Below are positions 22,488 through 34,902 of a stretch of DNA of 64,000 bases, piece after piece. Position 1 is the first letter of the stretch, and every line of letters starts with the position of its first letter. This DNA comes from Cruorifilaria tuberocauda. Lineage: Eukaryota; Nematoda; Chromadorea; Rhabditida; Onchocercidae. The notes beneath the pieces were generated by a model, which was not told the origin of the DNA, did not search any database, and was given only the letters and a program-made list of their open reading frames with translations. Position numbers and translations under genes: made by a program. The stretch lies in NCBI GenBank assembly GCA_013365365.1, contig JABVXU010000079.1, positions 62,001 to 126,000 on the forward strand, given 5' to 3'.

Positions 22488-25400
22488 CTACACTGACTCT
22501 CCAATCTTTTTGAATATTTCAACCAATGAAGTATATGTTCCCGTCACCAAACCAATCACTGCAAAAAGTAGTAAGGTTAAATCGATTAACCAAACCTTAA
22601 GCGCCAATTTGCCTCGAGAATGAGAGATCTGAAATGTTATTTTTCTAATAAAAACTTTAAATTTATAAAATATTATTGTGCAACATGAATCATACCGGAT
22701 GGACAACTTCTATGAAATTAATTTTTTGACAAGTTTTGAATTCAATTTTAAAGAATTACAAGAAGATCGATGAAGGGTGGAAAGAGCAGAGCCATCGAAG
22801 AACCTGAGAAGGCTCCAATAAATGAGATAAATAAGGCTAGATGCGGAATGAGTTCTGCTACTGCACCTAAAACGAAAAACTAGCTGGTATTTCATGATGA
22901 AATTTAGCTTAAGATTTTTATTTCGATTTAGGAATTAATTAATTTATAATTCGAAAACTTTCGTACGAAATTCATGCTATAAAGTATTAAAAAAAATAAA
23001 GAATAAGCTAACATGTCAGCAATACAATTCCATATCGCACGAAGTAGATGTATACTGTTTGATTTTCAACTGGGATTTTTCTAGTCACCCATTTTTCGAT
23101 TCGTTCCATTGGGATGAAAAATTGTAAGGGATATGACACCATTACACACATCGCAAAAATAAGTTTAATGTTTTGATAGATTCTAAAAATGGAATTTTCA
23201 AAACACTTTTCAAATACACAATATGGTGAATAATCTGGGAACTCATGAGCCTTTAGTCGCTTATAATTTTAAACGATCCAGGATTTTTGATGAAATAACT
23301 TACGGTTCGTGTGGCATATTCAGAGTGATTGTATCGCTAACTTTATCACCAACAGCAAGATAACCATAAAAACCCATCATCGCGAATATGATTAACACAA
23401 TCAAGCATGAACAATTCAAAACTCCATTCCATTTAATAAAAAGTTGTGGCTGACTCATACGATTTTCCACCGGTAAAACCTATTAATAGCAGAATATTCG
23501 CATCTCAATTAGTCAAAATATTGATTAATTTGCATGTTTGGCCATATTCTTCTTCATACTATAAGAGAGCAATCACAAAGAAGATTTTTCTGCTTAATGG
23601 ATCTTGGAAAATAACATAACAACTGCAAAATAGGAAAAAATAGGAAAAAAAACTGATTGATCGTCAAAAATTTTAATTTGTTACTTTGCCATATTATTAT
23701 GTGTATGTAGAATTGATTTCAACATTTAGAAAAATGAAAACTTGATATACTAAAACTATGCATCATACCACAGCTACTCCTTCAAAAGCGAACAGAACTG
23801 TTCCGAAATAAAGAGGAATATTTTCGATCCGTCCAACAGCCGGGAAACTGGACGACGGTTTCAAATGAGTAACGAAGAAGTACAATAAGATAAATACGGC
23901 AGCTGTAAAAACGAATATTTTTCAACAATGTATTTCGAAATTAAAAAGTATCAGACTATTTCAAAGCAAAGAATAAGCTTTGATAATGACCTGAAATTTA
24001 GATGAAAAACTAACACAAGTATAAACAGTTTGCGACAAGAGCGAATGGAGCTAGTTTATTTAAACGACGAATCGAGCAGATCGACATTATAGGGATGAGA
24101 AGCAATACCATCCATAATGATTTGGGTAAGTGAATCATCGTGTTTTCATCGAAAAACTTGAAGAAATATTGTACAAAACGAAACGAATAAAATATAAGAA
24201 ATGGTTAATGAAATTTTGAGATTAAGTTTACAAAGAAATAAAACATACGCTTTGGATGTTATCAGCCATAAACACAAAATATACACAGCAGAATCCAAGT
24301 TGAGCACAAAACATATTAATATTTAACAACTGTCTGCAGAGAAATATGAGATTTAAATGCAAAGCCTAAATATGAAATGTATTGTCTGATATAATAGATT
24401 TAAACCTCAAAATGATGATTTATAAGATCGAAATTTACAACGTACTTAAAGAAATATCCGTGGATACTTATCCAAGTCGGTCCGCTTTCTACTGCACTGC
24501 GCATGACGTTGGCGTAATCAATAACATCTCTGCCGTTTCTGTGAAGTGAAAGTCGATATAAAATCTATATTTTACATTTTCATCTTAATTAGAAATCCAT
24601 AAACATAAACTGTTATTCTTGCACTAAATAGCCACAAATTTCTGCATATTTCCGAAATCTCCCAATAATTAATTTGAAAACTAATTTTGCAGGACTTTTT
24701 GTGATATATTAAGTACAAAAGAAGTAAAACTAACCTTCGGCAGATGTAATGTGCAGCATAAACTACCAATCTCATGCAGTATAAGCATATGCCACATAAT
24801 ATAACCATTAGTACCAAACCTAACTTAAACAGTACAATTAAGCATAGTCAAAAGCTTCAAAGAATAAAATATTCCGATTAACTGCAGTTTATATTATGTA
24901 TTCTAAAATGAAAAATTATGTATAAAACGATTATATTCAGTCATAAAGAAACTACAGTGAGACTCACCCACAATCCAGCATGCTTAAAAGCAAGAGGTAA
25001 TGAGAGTAGTCCAGTCCCCAACATAGCTTTAACCATATGAGCGAATGCTTGTTCTGGACTCAAGCTATTGGTGTTCCTCGTTCGTTCCGCAAAAAGATAT
25101 GTTTCTTCATAATCAATACTTGTACCATCATGCAGTGAAGCAATTACATCATTCCCCGTGACTGTTACATTTGATGCTGTCTGCAATCATTAATGCAATT
25201 TTCATAACAATCTTATGTTTTGAAATTTAAATCAGTTAATAAAAGATTTCTGCTATAATTGCTTAAACTATTAAAATTTCAAATCATTCAAAATTTATGA
25301 CAAAATTTATGTCGAGAATCAATAAACTGATTATTTAATTTTTAAATTGTCATTTTCCAACTTCAAATTACTCTAGTACATTGGAGTTAAATTTTTTAGT

Positions 25401-25630
25401 GCAAATGGAAATATAATTAACAGTTTGCTCGATTTGTAACTGGGGATCGCGGGACAGAAACATCCTGGAAGACAGTCGAAATCCGCTCTCACCGACTGCA
25501 CATCCGAAAAACAGTCAATACTAGGCACAGAAATCATTTCGTTCCTTTTCTCGAACTCGGTGGTAATCAAGTATCGCAGCACATAATGATCCAGGTGTCG
25601 AGTGGCTCGATCACTCCAAATCAATTTCAT
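22488..25630 (-). CDS. Amino-acid/proton symporter, SLC36 (PAT)-like, AAAP family
   Basis: This polytopic transporter of small neutral amino acids probably acts at the plasma or lysosomal membrane. Exons: 25630-25493, 25180-24968, 24823-24735, 24538-24446, 24333-24249, 24156-24015, 23902-23769, 23479-23304, 23182-23013, 22866-22760, 22628-22488. They sum to 1,488 nt, or 495 aa plus stop. A soluble N-terminus of about 100 residues precedes eleven membrane segments. TM1 has the family signature MVKAMLGTGLLSLPLAF. Others include VLMVILCGICLYCM, FCCVYFVFMADNI, LWMVLLLIPIMSI, YFGTVLFAFEGVAVVLPVENRM (the conserved FEG loop), IIFAMMGFYGYLAVGD, MVSYPLQFFIPME, LIPHLALFISFIGAFSG and LLLFAVIGLVTGTY. Exon 1 was added because exon 2 has no early ATG; its GTGAGA donor joins in phase. 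The exact paralogue and substrate cannot be told from sequence. Confidence 0.9.
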
Positions 25631-26776
25631 AATTCTAGGGAAATAAAGTTTGACAGTTCATTCCTCTGCATTATTTGCAATTATTTAAAGGTCAATTTCA
25701 AACACTTCTAACAAATGAAAATTTTATAAAAAGTTTAATTTCAAGGATTTTAATACTGAACATTTAAACGCGAATTTCCAGCTGTGAATCATGATCGTTA
25801 TCGAACATAATCAACAATTCAAATCATTTCGTTCCCTCAATCCAATTCACTGTTCTAAATTGCTGTATTCATTCATTTTCTGTTTTATACCGAGATTTCT
25901 TAAATTATTTGCAAATTTTTATCAATTTCTTTAACAAGATGATTACATTAATGTAAATATTACTGATTCAATCAGCGGAATTTATCAAACAATCGTTTTT
26001 CAGAAATCGACACAAAGCATTATATGTTGCCTAAGTCAGTTTTACGCCTACGACAATAAAAAAATTTATATCTCGAATTTGATAGTTATTAAAGGCGTTG
26101 ATAAAATTTTGTTTATTTTTATGCTACAAAAATAATTATTATTTAAAGTATTTCTTCAGAGATCGTTATGATTGTTAAAAATTAGTGATAAGCTGTTATT
26201 ATTCCTTATATGTTCGAGATTAGTGGAAAGTAGTAAAGGAAAAGGAATCATTTGCAATTTCAGAAAAAAATTAAATATAAAACTAAATGGAATAAAAGAA
26301 TGATTGATAAAGGTAGATTGATAGAGGAATTTGATACCAATTGATAGAGAAATTCATTTGATATAAGCTCATTTTCGATGATTTCCATGGTCGATGATTT
26401 TCGATAATATTCTTATTTCTTTTATTTCTACTTATTTAAAATGAATTGCTATTTTCGTAACAATTATGAGGCCAATCAAAAGTATCATTCGAACATACAC
26501 TGTAATCTACTCCGTAACTGTGATACAATAAGACTTCCACGCATCACCAATTTTCAGTATCACCCAACCATTCCTGATTCCACATGATTAAAAATAAAAA
26601 TCTCGACAATATATTTGCATATTTAAAAGTTGTTTACTTCTTTGTTTATGACTTACTATTTGGTAAGGATGTGATGACTGTGATTGTGCTGAATTACAAT
26701 TCAAATGGAATAATCATGAGATGATCATTTTTTTGATCACTGTTCTTTGATAATGAAATAATTGAAATGAGCTGTA
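25631..26776. other. Intergenic sequence upstream of the transporter
   Basis: AT-rich, with no coding pattern, RNA gene or strong repeat visible. It should include the transporter promoter. Confidence 0.5.
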
Positions 26777-27076
26777 ATGAAATTTATTCAGATTACCTTC
26801 ACTTTACTCTTTTGCATTTCTTCTGTTCATCCAAATTATGCACATAAACTTGCAGTACGTTCTAGAAGAAAATGTCTAGAAGTATGCTTCCTTTTTTCGA
26901 CGAAACCCAAAAGATTAATGAATGTATGGAAGACTGCAAATACAGAACGACAACGAAGGCAGCAAACTCTTCAGTCGGGGAACCCGGAAATTCTTGTCAT
27001 CAAATTCATCCATGATGTTTTCTTCTTGATTTACGTGATTTTCACTACTTATCACGTATACATTGGTTTCTTGTGA
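26777..27076 (+). pseudogene. Possible small secreted cysteine-rich peptide gene with a frame change
   Basis: The ORF starts with a good signal peptide (MKFIQITFTLLFCISS, cleavage near HPNYA), then a basic RSRR site of the kind cut by furin, then KCLEVC. The continuing frame soon loses its pattern. A second frame, opening around a run of six T (26891-26896) and ending with TGA at 27013-27015, carries ECMEDC and a further cysteine. Together the two frames would give a CxxxC...CxxxC arrangement typical of helical-hairpin secreted peptides. The frames are offset by one base and the only splice-like solution needs an intron of about 32 nt, which is very short. It may be a decayed gene, an assembly error in the T run, or chance. 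No family was recognised and no function is proposed. Confidence 0.3.
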
Positions 27077-28892
27077 ATTTTTATGTCTAAATATCTTTCA
27101 CTAAAGGATATATATTTATACGCATCCAAATGCGCTAATAATTATTCGACCCACAAATCTCCAGCAGTTCGATTATTCTTCATTATTGTTCACTGTTGCC
27201 TTATTACAATCATGCAATATCATTTTCTCATAAAACTCTCCAACAGAAACTTCCACGACAACTTTTTTATGATGAAGACAATAACATCGCGGATAGACAG
27301 TATGTACGAAGAGGGAAAACGATGGAAAAAAAGAGGACTGTCTGGTCATCCCTTATCATTTTGTTGTTTTGCATGAAGAAACATAGAGAACAGATGGTGA
27401 GAAGTGTTAGTGAACAGTAGCTATGGCGATATCCTGGGTGGCCAACACGACACAAAGCATATCATGATAAGAATTTTCGAGTTTCCCGAGATGTACCGGC
27501 ACAAATTAACAAAAACAGATTCTTTTCTCTGATCTCTCCTTCTTTCCTCATTGTTTTTCCTTCATTTAGTCATATTTTCGGGTTTTTTAGACTTTCTTTG
27601 CACTTTTTTGTATTTTCCGATTGCTTTCATTTCTCATTTTCTTCTTTCATTTCATTAATATAATTCATCCAAATGGAAATTAAGGAATTTCCATCATTTC
27701 CACTCGTTTTTGCATTCCTACCGATCGTACTATCATCTTCATTCCGAAGCTTTGCAGAGTAAAGTTATTTTCGATTTAGCTCATTTCAGTTTTCCAAAAT
27801 ACACCTCACATTACTGGAGAGATGCCGAATTGAAGAACCAAATTCCATGAATTCCATCAATCACAAATAATAAATTCTTATGGTTCGCTAAACAAGATTT
27901 AGCTTTCGCACTATTTTAAATGCAAATGCAAATTTTCTACAAACAAATTTTGAATCTTTCATTAGGTAATCTCAGTTTATCATTTTCACTTAATTTAACG
28001 AAAAAGGAAATATTGCCACAATCGAAACTGTGACAGAATTGTCACTTTTTTTTAAATTGGAATTTATTTCTTTTTTAACTTCTTAAATTCCCTCTCTGTA
28101 AAAGATCCATGATATTTCAATTTCATTTTGAAGTAAAAATTGAGGCTAAAGTATGACGGCTCTGCCCAAGACTTTGATTTCAGAAAGCGAATATGTAATT
28201 TACTGTTTTTTAGCAAGAAATATTTCTCAAATCCATGCATCTTAATATATCGTTTTATATCGTATTGAATTGATGAATATTAATTCGAGGAAAAAACTGA
28301 CTCCTTCACTCATTTTCAGTTTTTTTCTGCCATTACTTTCGATGATAACTTCTCGAAATAAAGATGTCGTTGTTTGAAAGCTTCACATTTCCTTGGAAAC
28401 GTGGAAATAAACTATGATATGCTTGACATAACTATAAAATGTTAAATTTACAATAAAATAAGAGTTGGTGAAGAATATTTAATGAAAAAAATGACTTGAA
28501 GTAATTATTTTATACATACAAGCATAAAAACGGAAAGTTGCGGACAATTTTAGTGTATTCATAAATAAATCAAATTTTTCTCAGTCAAGAAAAAAATAAT
28601 TTCATCTAAAAGTTTCTGGAACTTTTTCTCAACAAATTTAAGCGCTACTTCTGCTAACTGCAATAAAGATATTGTTTTCTGAACTGAAATACATGAATTT
28701 GCTAAGTAGAATGTATTTTGTAAATCTGAACATCACATTTTTATTGGAATGAAACTCAGCATAATGTATCGTAATAAACTTGAAAGATTGAAATTCCTTA
28801 AAACCAGCATTCTTGCAAGATGGTTGTAACGCTCAAACAAAATAACTGATTCATGCATATTTATCTTGCATACAGTTCCACTAATTAATGAA
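27077..28892. other. Intergenic sequence before the SAM/PDZ gene 3' end
   Basis: AT-rich. Several ORFs of 60-97 codons here (for example 27083-27376) lack any recognisable domain, signal or splice context and look random. The 3'UTR of the SAM/PDZ gene must lie at its right end. Confidence 0.5.
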
Positions 28893-31800
28893 TCATAACC
28901 TCAGTACTTGTGATTTGTCATCATCGTTAAGTTGTGCTACTTCCGAAGATAATTCACTCGATGATACGCCACTGCTTGCCGATGATTCCTGAAAAGTTGA
29001 GAAATTAAGTATTTAAACTTATCTAAAAAATACGAAACTCACAAATGATGTGAAGAGTTTGAAAATAATTTATCAGTAATTTAACTTTTTAAGAAATGAT
29101 TTTTGAACTCTATAATCTTTCTTGTTTAACTGAATTGGAATCATTGTAAATCTTATTGATTAATTTTTCCGATCTCTTTCCTAATGATCTGAATTTCTCA
29201 TATTAAAAAAAAAGATTGACCTGATCAACGGCTTGAAGTGTTTTTTCAAGATATGTACCACGACCGGAAGTATCATTGTCGCAATCGTAGTCGGCAACTG
29301 CTGTATCAACGGTGGACAGTAAGCGCCGTCTGAGAACAACCAACCTGATCGGTTCACCAGCTGCTTCAGTAATTAATTTGGTGAACATTAGCGGTGAACG
29401 GAATGCTTGACCCGGCATTTCATTAATTTCCAAAAAACTGAAAATTTTATTGCTATCTAGCTTTTAATAATGCATAAAAATGAGAAAATTAAATTTATGA
29501 GGAAAGCGTACCAGTCTTGTTCCCTAAGCGGAATATTAGCACCGTTGACCTTTGTGACTTGCAAACAACCAAACCTTCCTTCAGCTACGGTAATATCTCG
29601 AGTTGTTAATGGTGTCTCAAGTGCAACCACTTTATCATAACTGGTCGATCTTACTAATTTGAAGAGTGGTACTACTGGTTTACCTTTCTGCAAAGAAAGA
29701 TTATCTTAACCGAGTAATACAAGACAAAAACGTAATTTCTTTTAATGTTTTATATGACAGCTCAACCACTTAGTACGCTTAGTTAAATCGAAAGGGAATT
29801 TCCGCTTAGTGGTACCTTAGACTTGGTACCACTGGTTTCGTTTAGCTCAGCTGATGCATTCGTTTGTCGTGCTTTTAGTGCCCGTAACTCATGCAATATT
29901 TTGGTTCGTGTTTGCTCCGCCGATACACCAAGCTGCTCTGTAATATAAAAACAATATGTGTGGGACGCACGCACAACGCATACTTGTCATGCGGGACGCA
30001 TTCCGCATATCTGTCAGCACGGAACGGATTTCTGCAGAACACATTCAGACAATGAAAGAAAAAGATTAATCACATCATAAATCATGAAATATTTCTCTAT
30101 AAAAAATGTACTTGGCCTATTTTTTTATCATCCTTATCACTAAATCAGAATTATCAAGAAAGTAAAAGTGAATAGAAACAAGTTTTCGAGAAGTGATAAA
30201 ATAACAAAAAAAAGATTGAGAATTAAGAGAAATGAGGAAATATACCAAGGATATTATCATCCCACCGTTCCACATCTCTTCCACTGATATCATAGCCAAT
30301 CATTACTGATGCCACATCATCTAATTTACAATGTTGCAACCACAGTATTACATCGTCCAAGCTCCATTCCTGTCAATACAGTTATCGAATTAATAGTATG
30401 CAAAAATTTACTTATTTAATTCGCTTCAATCAACATTTATTGTCCATAAAATTGATCTAAAGATCTTAAAAAATAGTTCATCCATTTCATTCGTCTTCAC
30501 ATAAATTCATCAAATACTCATTAATTTCATCATAAAACTCATTTCAGTATGAAAGGCTAAGAAATTTTTTCACATCATTTAACATTGTTATCTTTTGCAT
30601 CGTTCTTTTCTTGCATGTGAAAATTTTCACAAGCATTTTTGAATTACATTATTCGGCAAATGAAGGAAAGAAAGTTGATGTTATTCTTCTTGATTCTAGA
30701 ATTAGGCCTATTCTAAAGTTAAAAAACATTACAACTTTTCTTTCATTATCACTTATCACTAGTAAATACAGAAATTTCAATAACAATATAAAATTATTTC
30801 AAGAACATACAGCTATCGGTTTTTTCTTCCATAATGCTGCTTGCTTCTTCTCGTGAGCACGACGAATGCGATTTTGTGCTCGACAGATTTCCATTATTTT
30901 TGGTAAAACACCTGTATTGTCAGGTATACGCAAATCTGGACAGCTTTTTCGTAGCATTGATCCGAAATATTTTTCAAAATTAGAATAAATTACTCATATA
31001 TTATGCCATATTAATGTTTGATACAAATAATCGTTCATGTTTTCATGATTTAACATAAAATATTATATTCATGATGGAAAAAAGACTTGAATTGGCACGA
31101 AAATCCAAAACTTATTCAAGTATATTTTAAATCAATAATATTTTGACTATTTAAATCAATACTGTTGTTGGCGATCGCTGCTTGATGATGGACTTGATTC
31201 CGATAGACCGCCAATTCGATATGTCGAATCCGAGCCTGTCAATATATGCGATATAAATTATATATCCTTAATGTTAATTAATAAAAGAGATTCCTAGATA
31301 GTTTCGTTCTGGATTACGACTGAACAAGGAAATATACCACATTTCGCTCTTGATTTTATGGACTAACTTACTAATTTAGAAGTTATTAATTGAACAAATA
31401 TAAAATATTGATAAAATAATTAAAGGAATATGCTAATTGTAGGAATGTAATAATAACTTAATACTTTTTATTAAGTTACGAATCTTGGAAATCTGAAGTT
31501 AAGTATCTTATATATATTTTTTTTATGAATAATATGATGAACGATTTATCAAAATTAGATATTAGAAATTCTTAGTTGTTTTGATTTGGTATGTATGAGC
31601 AAAAGCTCACGTAAGATCTTTGGATAAATTAGAGAGAGAGAGAGAGAGAAAAAGAGAAGGAGAAGTAATCAAATGTTTTTGTATCTTTCAATCAAACAAT
31701 CAATGAGAATCATTTTTTCAGTTCATACAGGTGATGAATTCAGCTAATACATTATTCAACAAAAATAACAAATGATCAACTTCAAATATAGCAACCTGTT

Positions 31801-34800
31801 TCTATTTGATTTAAAAATAATTTCACATTGTAAATTTTTATGCGTAATAAATTATTTTTTGAGCTGACAAAATGCCGAAAGTTAACAAAAATTCGACAAA
31901 TTATAATCTATGATTATTTCTGTTAAATGATAAAAGTACTTACTGAATGATGGAGAGGTTGGATTATTCGAGAGATGCATTGCAAGTTCAGATGAAGTTA
32001 CTGATCGTAAGCCAATGTCTTTACTGATAGGACAGTTGTGAATATTATTTGGAAAAACCTATGATTCAAGAAAAAAATTATCACTGATAGCTTTAAAAGT
32101 AGCAAATGATAACGTTTAATTCTAGCTTTTTGTAAAATAAAGTTTGAAAAAAGTTTAAAAAGAAATTTTCTTCCAAAATATTTTTGAGTGTAAATTCCTA
32201 AAATTGCCAAAAGGAAAAGGAGAAATGAAATGAATAAATGTAAAAAAATAATGAAAATAACCTCAGCAACGGGCCGATGCCATTGCTTTCGAATTGCTCC
32301 AATCGATTTAACACCGCCAAAACGGCGTGTCATACCAAATCGAGATTCATCTAAACAATCAATCAGCTATCATTTAATGATTATTCTGGTAGAAACAAAG
32401 CTTATTCATTTTACCTTATCATCGTCCTCCTTGCACTGAATTTTAAAATTTAATTATATGAACAATTAAAAATGATATATAAAAAATCCAACAAATATTC
32501 AATTCAATGAGTGTCAAAGTTCATCATTTAAATTGATAAAAATTAGTAATAATTTGTTGGTAAAAGAATGAGTGATATTATATGTGATAGAGAAGTAAAA
32601 TTGATGGAAAGAAAGGAAAAGAGGGAGATTAAAAGATAATTTGAAAACAATGGCATTCCACAAAATTCAGTAGTTTAGTCTCGACGGAAAAAATTACATT
32701 CATTCTTCCATCTATAAATTTAACAAATCAGTTGGTTTTAAACTATTCACCGTCTACTCCCCCTATCAAAAGAAAAGATAAAATTCCGGCGGTCAGTTGT
32801 AATGGTCAGTTCAGTATTATTCATTTTCTCATTTGGAAAGAAAAAAACTTTTGTAATCAAATTGACAAGCAACTAATGCTACATTATTTAAATTATAAAT
32901 TGATTAACTATCGAGAAACGTTCAAAATGATTGATTGAAATCCTTCATTAATAAAAATGATCAAAGATAAAAACACTTTCATTGTTCCGAAAATGACCTG
33001 TGATAACTTCCTGAAATAATTGCCAAAATATTTGATTTTTCCTGAATTTTGTAAAAGTATATGATCAGTTTGATTAAAATAAGTTGTTTCATATCAGTCA
33101 TCTTAATAAAGTGACCATTTACTGCCTCCAAAAAAAAGAAAATCATCTAATACAGGATAAAATGTAATAATAAATGAAGATAAATGTCACATGATGAAAG
33201 TGATATTATTATAGTGATAGACTTTCGTTTTTAATTTTCTGGCTGTAAAATTATCCAAATTTTAAAATAAATATAAATATCATGAAGAATAATGAAAGCA
33301 AATTAAGTTAGTGATGGAAAAAAGCAGCAATGAAAATAAACAAACGAATAATTAAATGATATGCGACTAAGCTGAAGCACAAAAACTGTCAGAGAGAAAG
33401 TTGCAGTAATCAAATGTTATTCCAATCAATATTTAAAAAATGGAACTTCAGTAATTTTTCTTTCACCAAAAGTGGTGCCTGCACTTGAGAAATAGAAGAT
33501 CCAGATTCATCTCCATACTGATAATTCTGTATTACCTAGTGACAGAAATAACAAAAATGTGTAACTTACCACCACGATGCAGCCCGCTATCATCCTCATC
33601 ATCAACATTATTAGTGATCATATCATCAGTGTGATATGTATGAGTGGTTGGAAGAATTGGAACACATTCTTCATTTATTTCCATTATTTCACCGTACTCA
33701 GTTAACCTGCTATCGTTGTTGCTTTTGCATAATTGAGAATTCAATCTGCTGTATCCGAAATCATCATAACTTCCATTCTTCTTTGAACGCATTGTTGCAT
33801 TCAATGTTGGACGACTGGAAAAATTAATTTAATACAAGTAATCTTAATTATTTATAATTATCTGATTCAAATTCATATAATTTATAAATTCCACGGTACT
33901 TTTTCCGCATGTACTATTTGTTATATTTTTTTTTCTTGTAAAATTCCAATTTTTGATAAAATTTCAATTAAATGCAGGGAATAGTCACAGGTATGATAAT
34001 TATGGATTCGTTAATTAACGTTTGAAATTTTGTGAACTATTCAATAATTCGACAATTATTAGTAAATAAATTCCGACAAATTCTAATATAATTTAAATAG
34101 AAATCTTTCAAATGATGTGAATTTTTGGGGAATTTCGGGCAATTTTAAGGAAAAAAATTGAGGAAATTTGATGAAAAAAATAAAATGAAACAAAATGCTT
34201 AGCAATTAGTTTAAGCATTTTATAAATAAGCGAAAAAAAAGCTATGTCTAATTTGAGAATTTGTTTTAATTTTAAGAGATATCAGCTGGACGAGAATTAC
34301 TCCAAAATTATTAGTTTTGACTTAGAAATAGAAATTTAGACAAAAATGATATTTGAATAAGTAGACAGATTTAATGGTTTTGTTAAAGTTTAGAATAAAA
34401 TGATTGATTTAGATGATTAAAAGAAAAAAAAACCTTTGATCAACATCAAAATTATCGAGATGATTCAGTTGTGACAAATCACAGATCGGAAAACGACAAT
34501 CTGTCTTACTTCGTTCTGAAAAATAATTTTTATGAGATATACTGAATATAAAAAAAATACAGGAAATATGCTCATTGAGTGTTTTTTTAACTTTCTTTTC
34601 CATTAGTTCCATTAATTATCATTAATTAATGACTTCTCTTTTCCATTAGTTTCAGCAATTATCACTAATTCTTTAAATGAAGTACTCATTGAATTAAAAT
34701 AGCTCTAAAAAAGCTATTAAAGTTGTTCAATATTTTTAAATTAAATTAAACTAGAAAGTTAAAATTTGACCTAATTTGCTATTAGTAAAAGTATATATTT

Positions 34801-34902
34801 GCATTCCAATCTTATTTAATGTGAGATACTAATACTAAAAAGATATATATCTAACTTACCTGCATCAGATCTTCGACGAAATGCTACTATATACTTCAGC
34901 AT
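28893..34902 (-). CDS. Short isoform of the SAM/PDZ-like scaffold (504 aa) from an internal first exon
   Basis: A 43-nt exon at 34902-34860 starts with ATG (MLKYIVAFRRRSDA) after an in-frame TGA nine bases upstream, and ends in phase 1 at a GTAAGT donor. The exon at 38880-38696 in the long form also ends in phase 1, so both can join the exon at 34515-34434. From there the two isoforms share eleven exons; the short form sums to 1,515 nt and keeps both the SAM and the PDZ-like domain while losing most of the disordered N-terminus. A CAG at about 34936-34934 could be a spliced-leader acceptor for this start. Its use is inferred from phase and context only. Confidence 0.65.

Noticed and set aside
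27083..27376. 97-codon plus-strand ORF
   Set aside because: No signal, domain or acceptor. It lies next to the secreted-peptide candidate but does not extend it.
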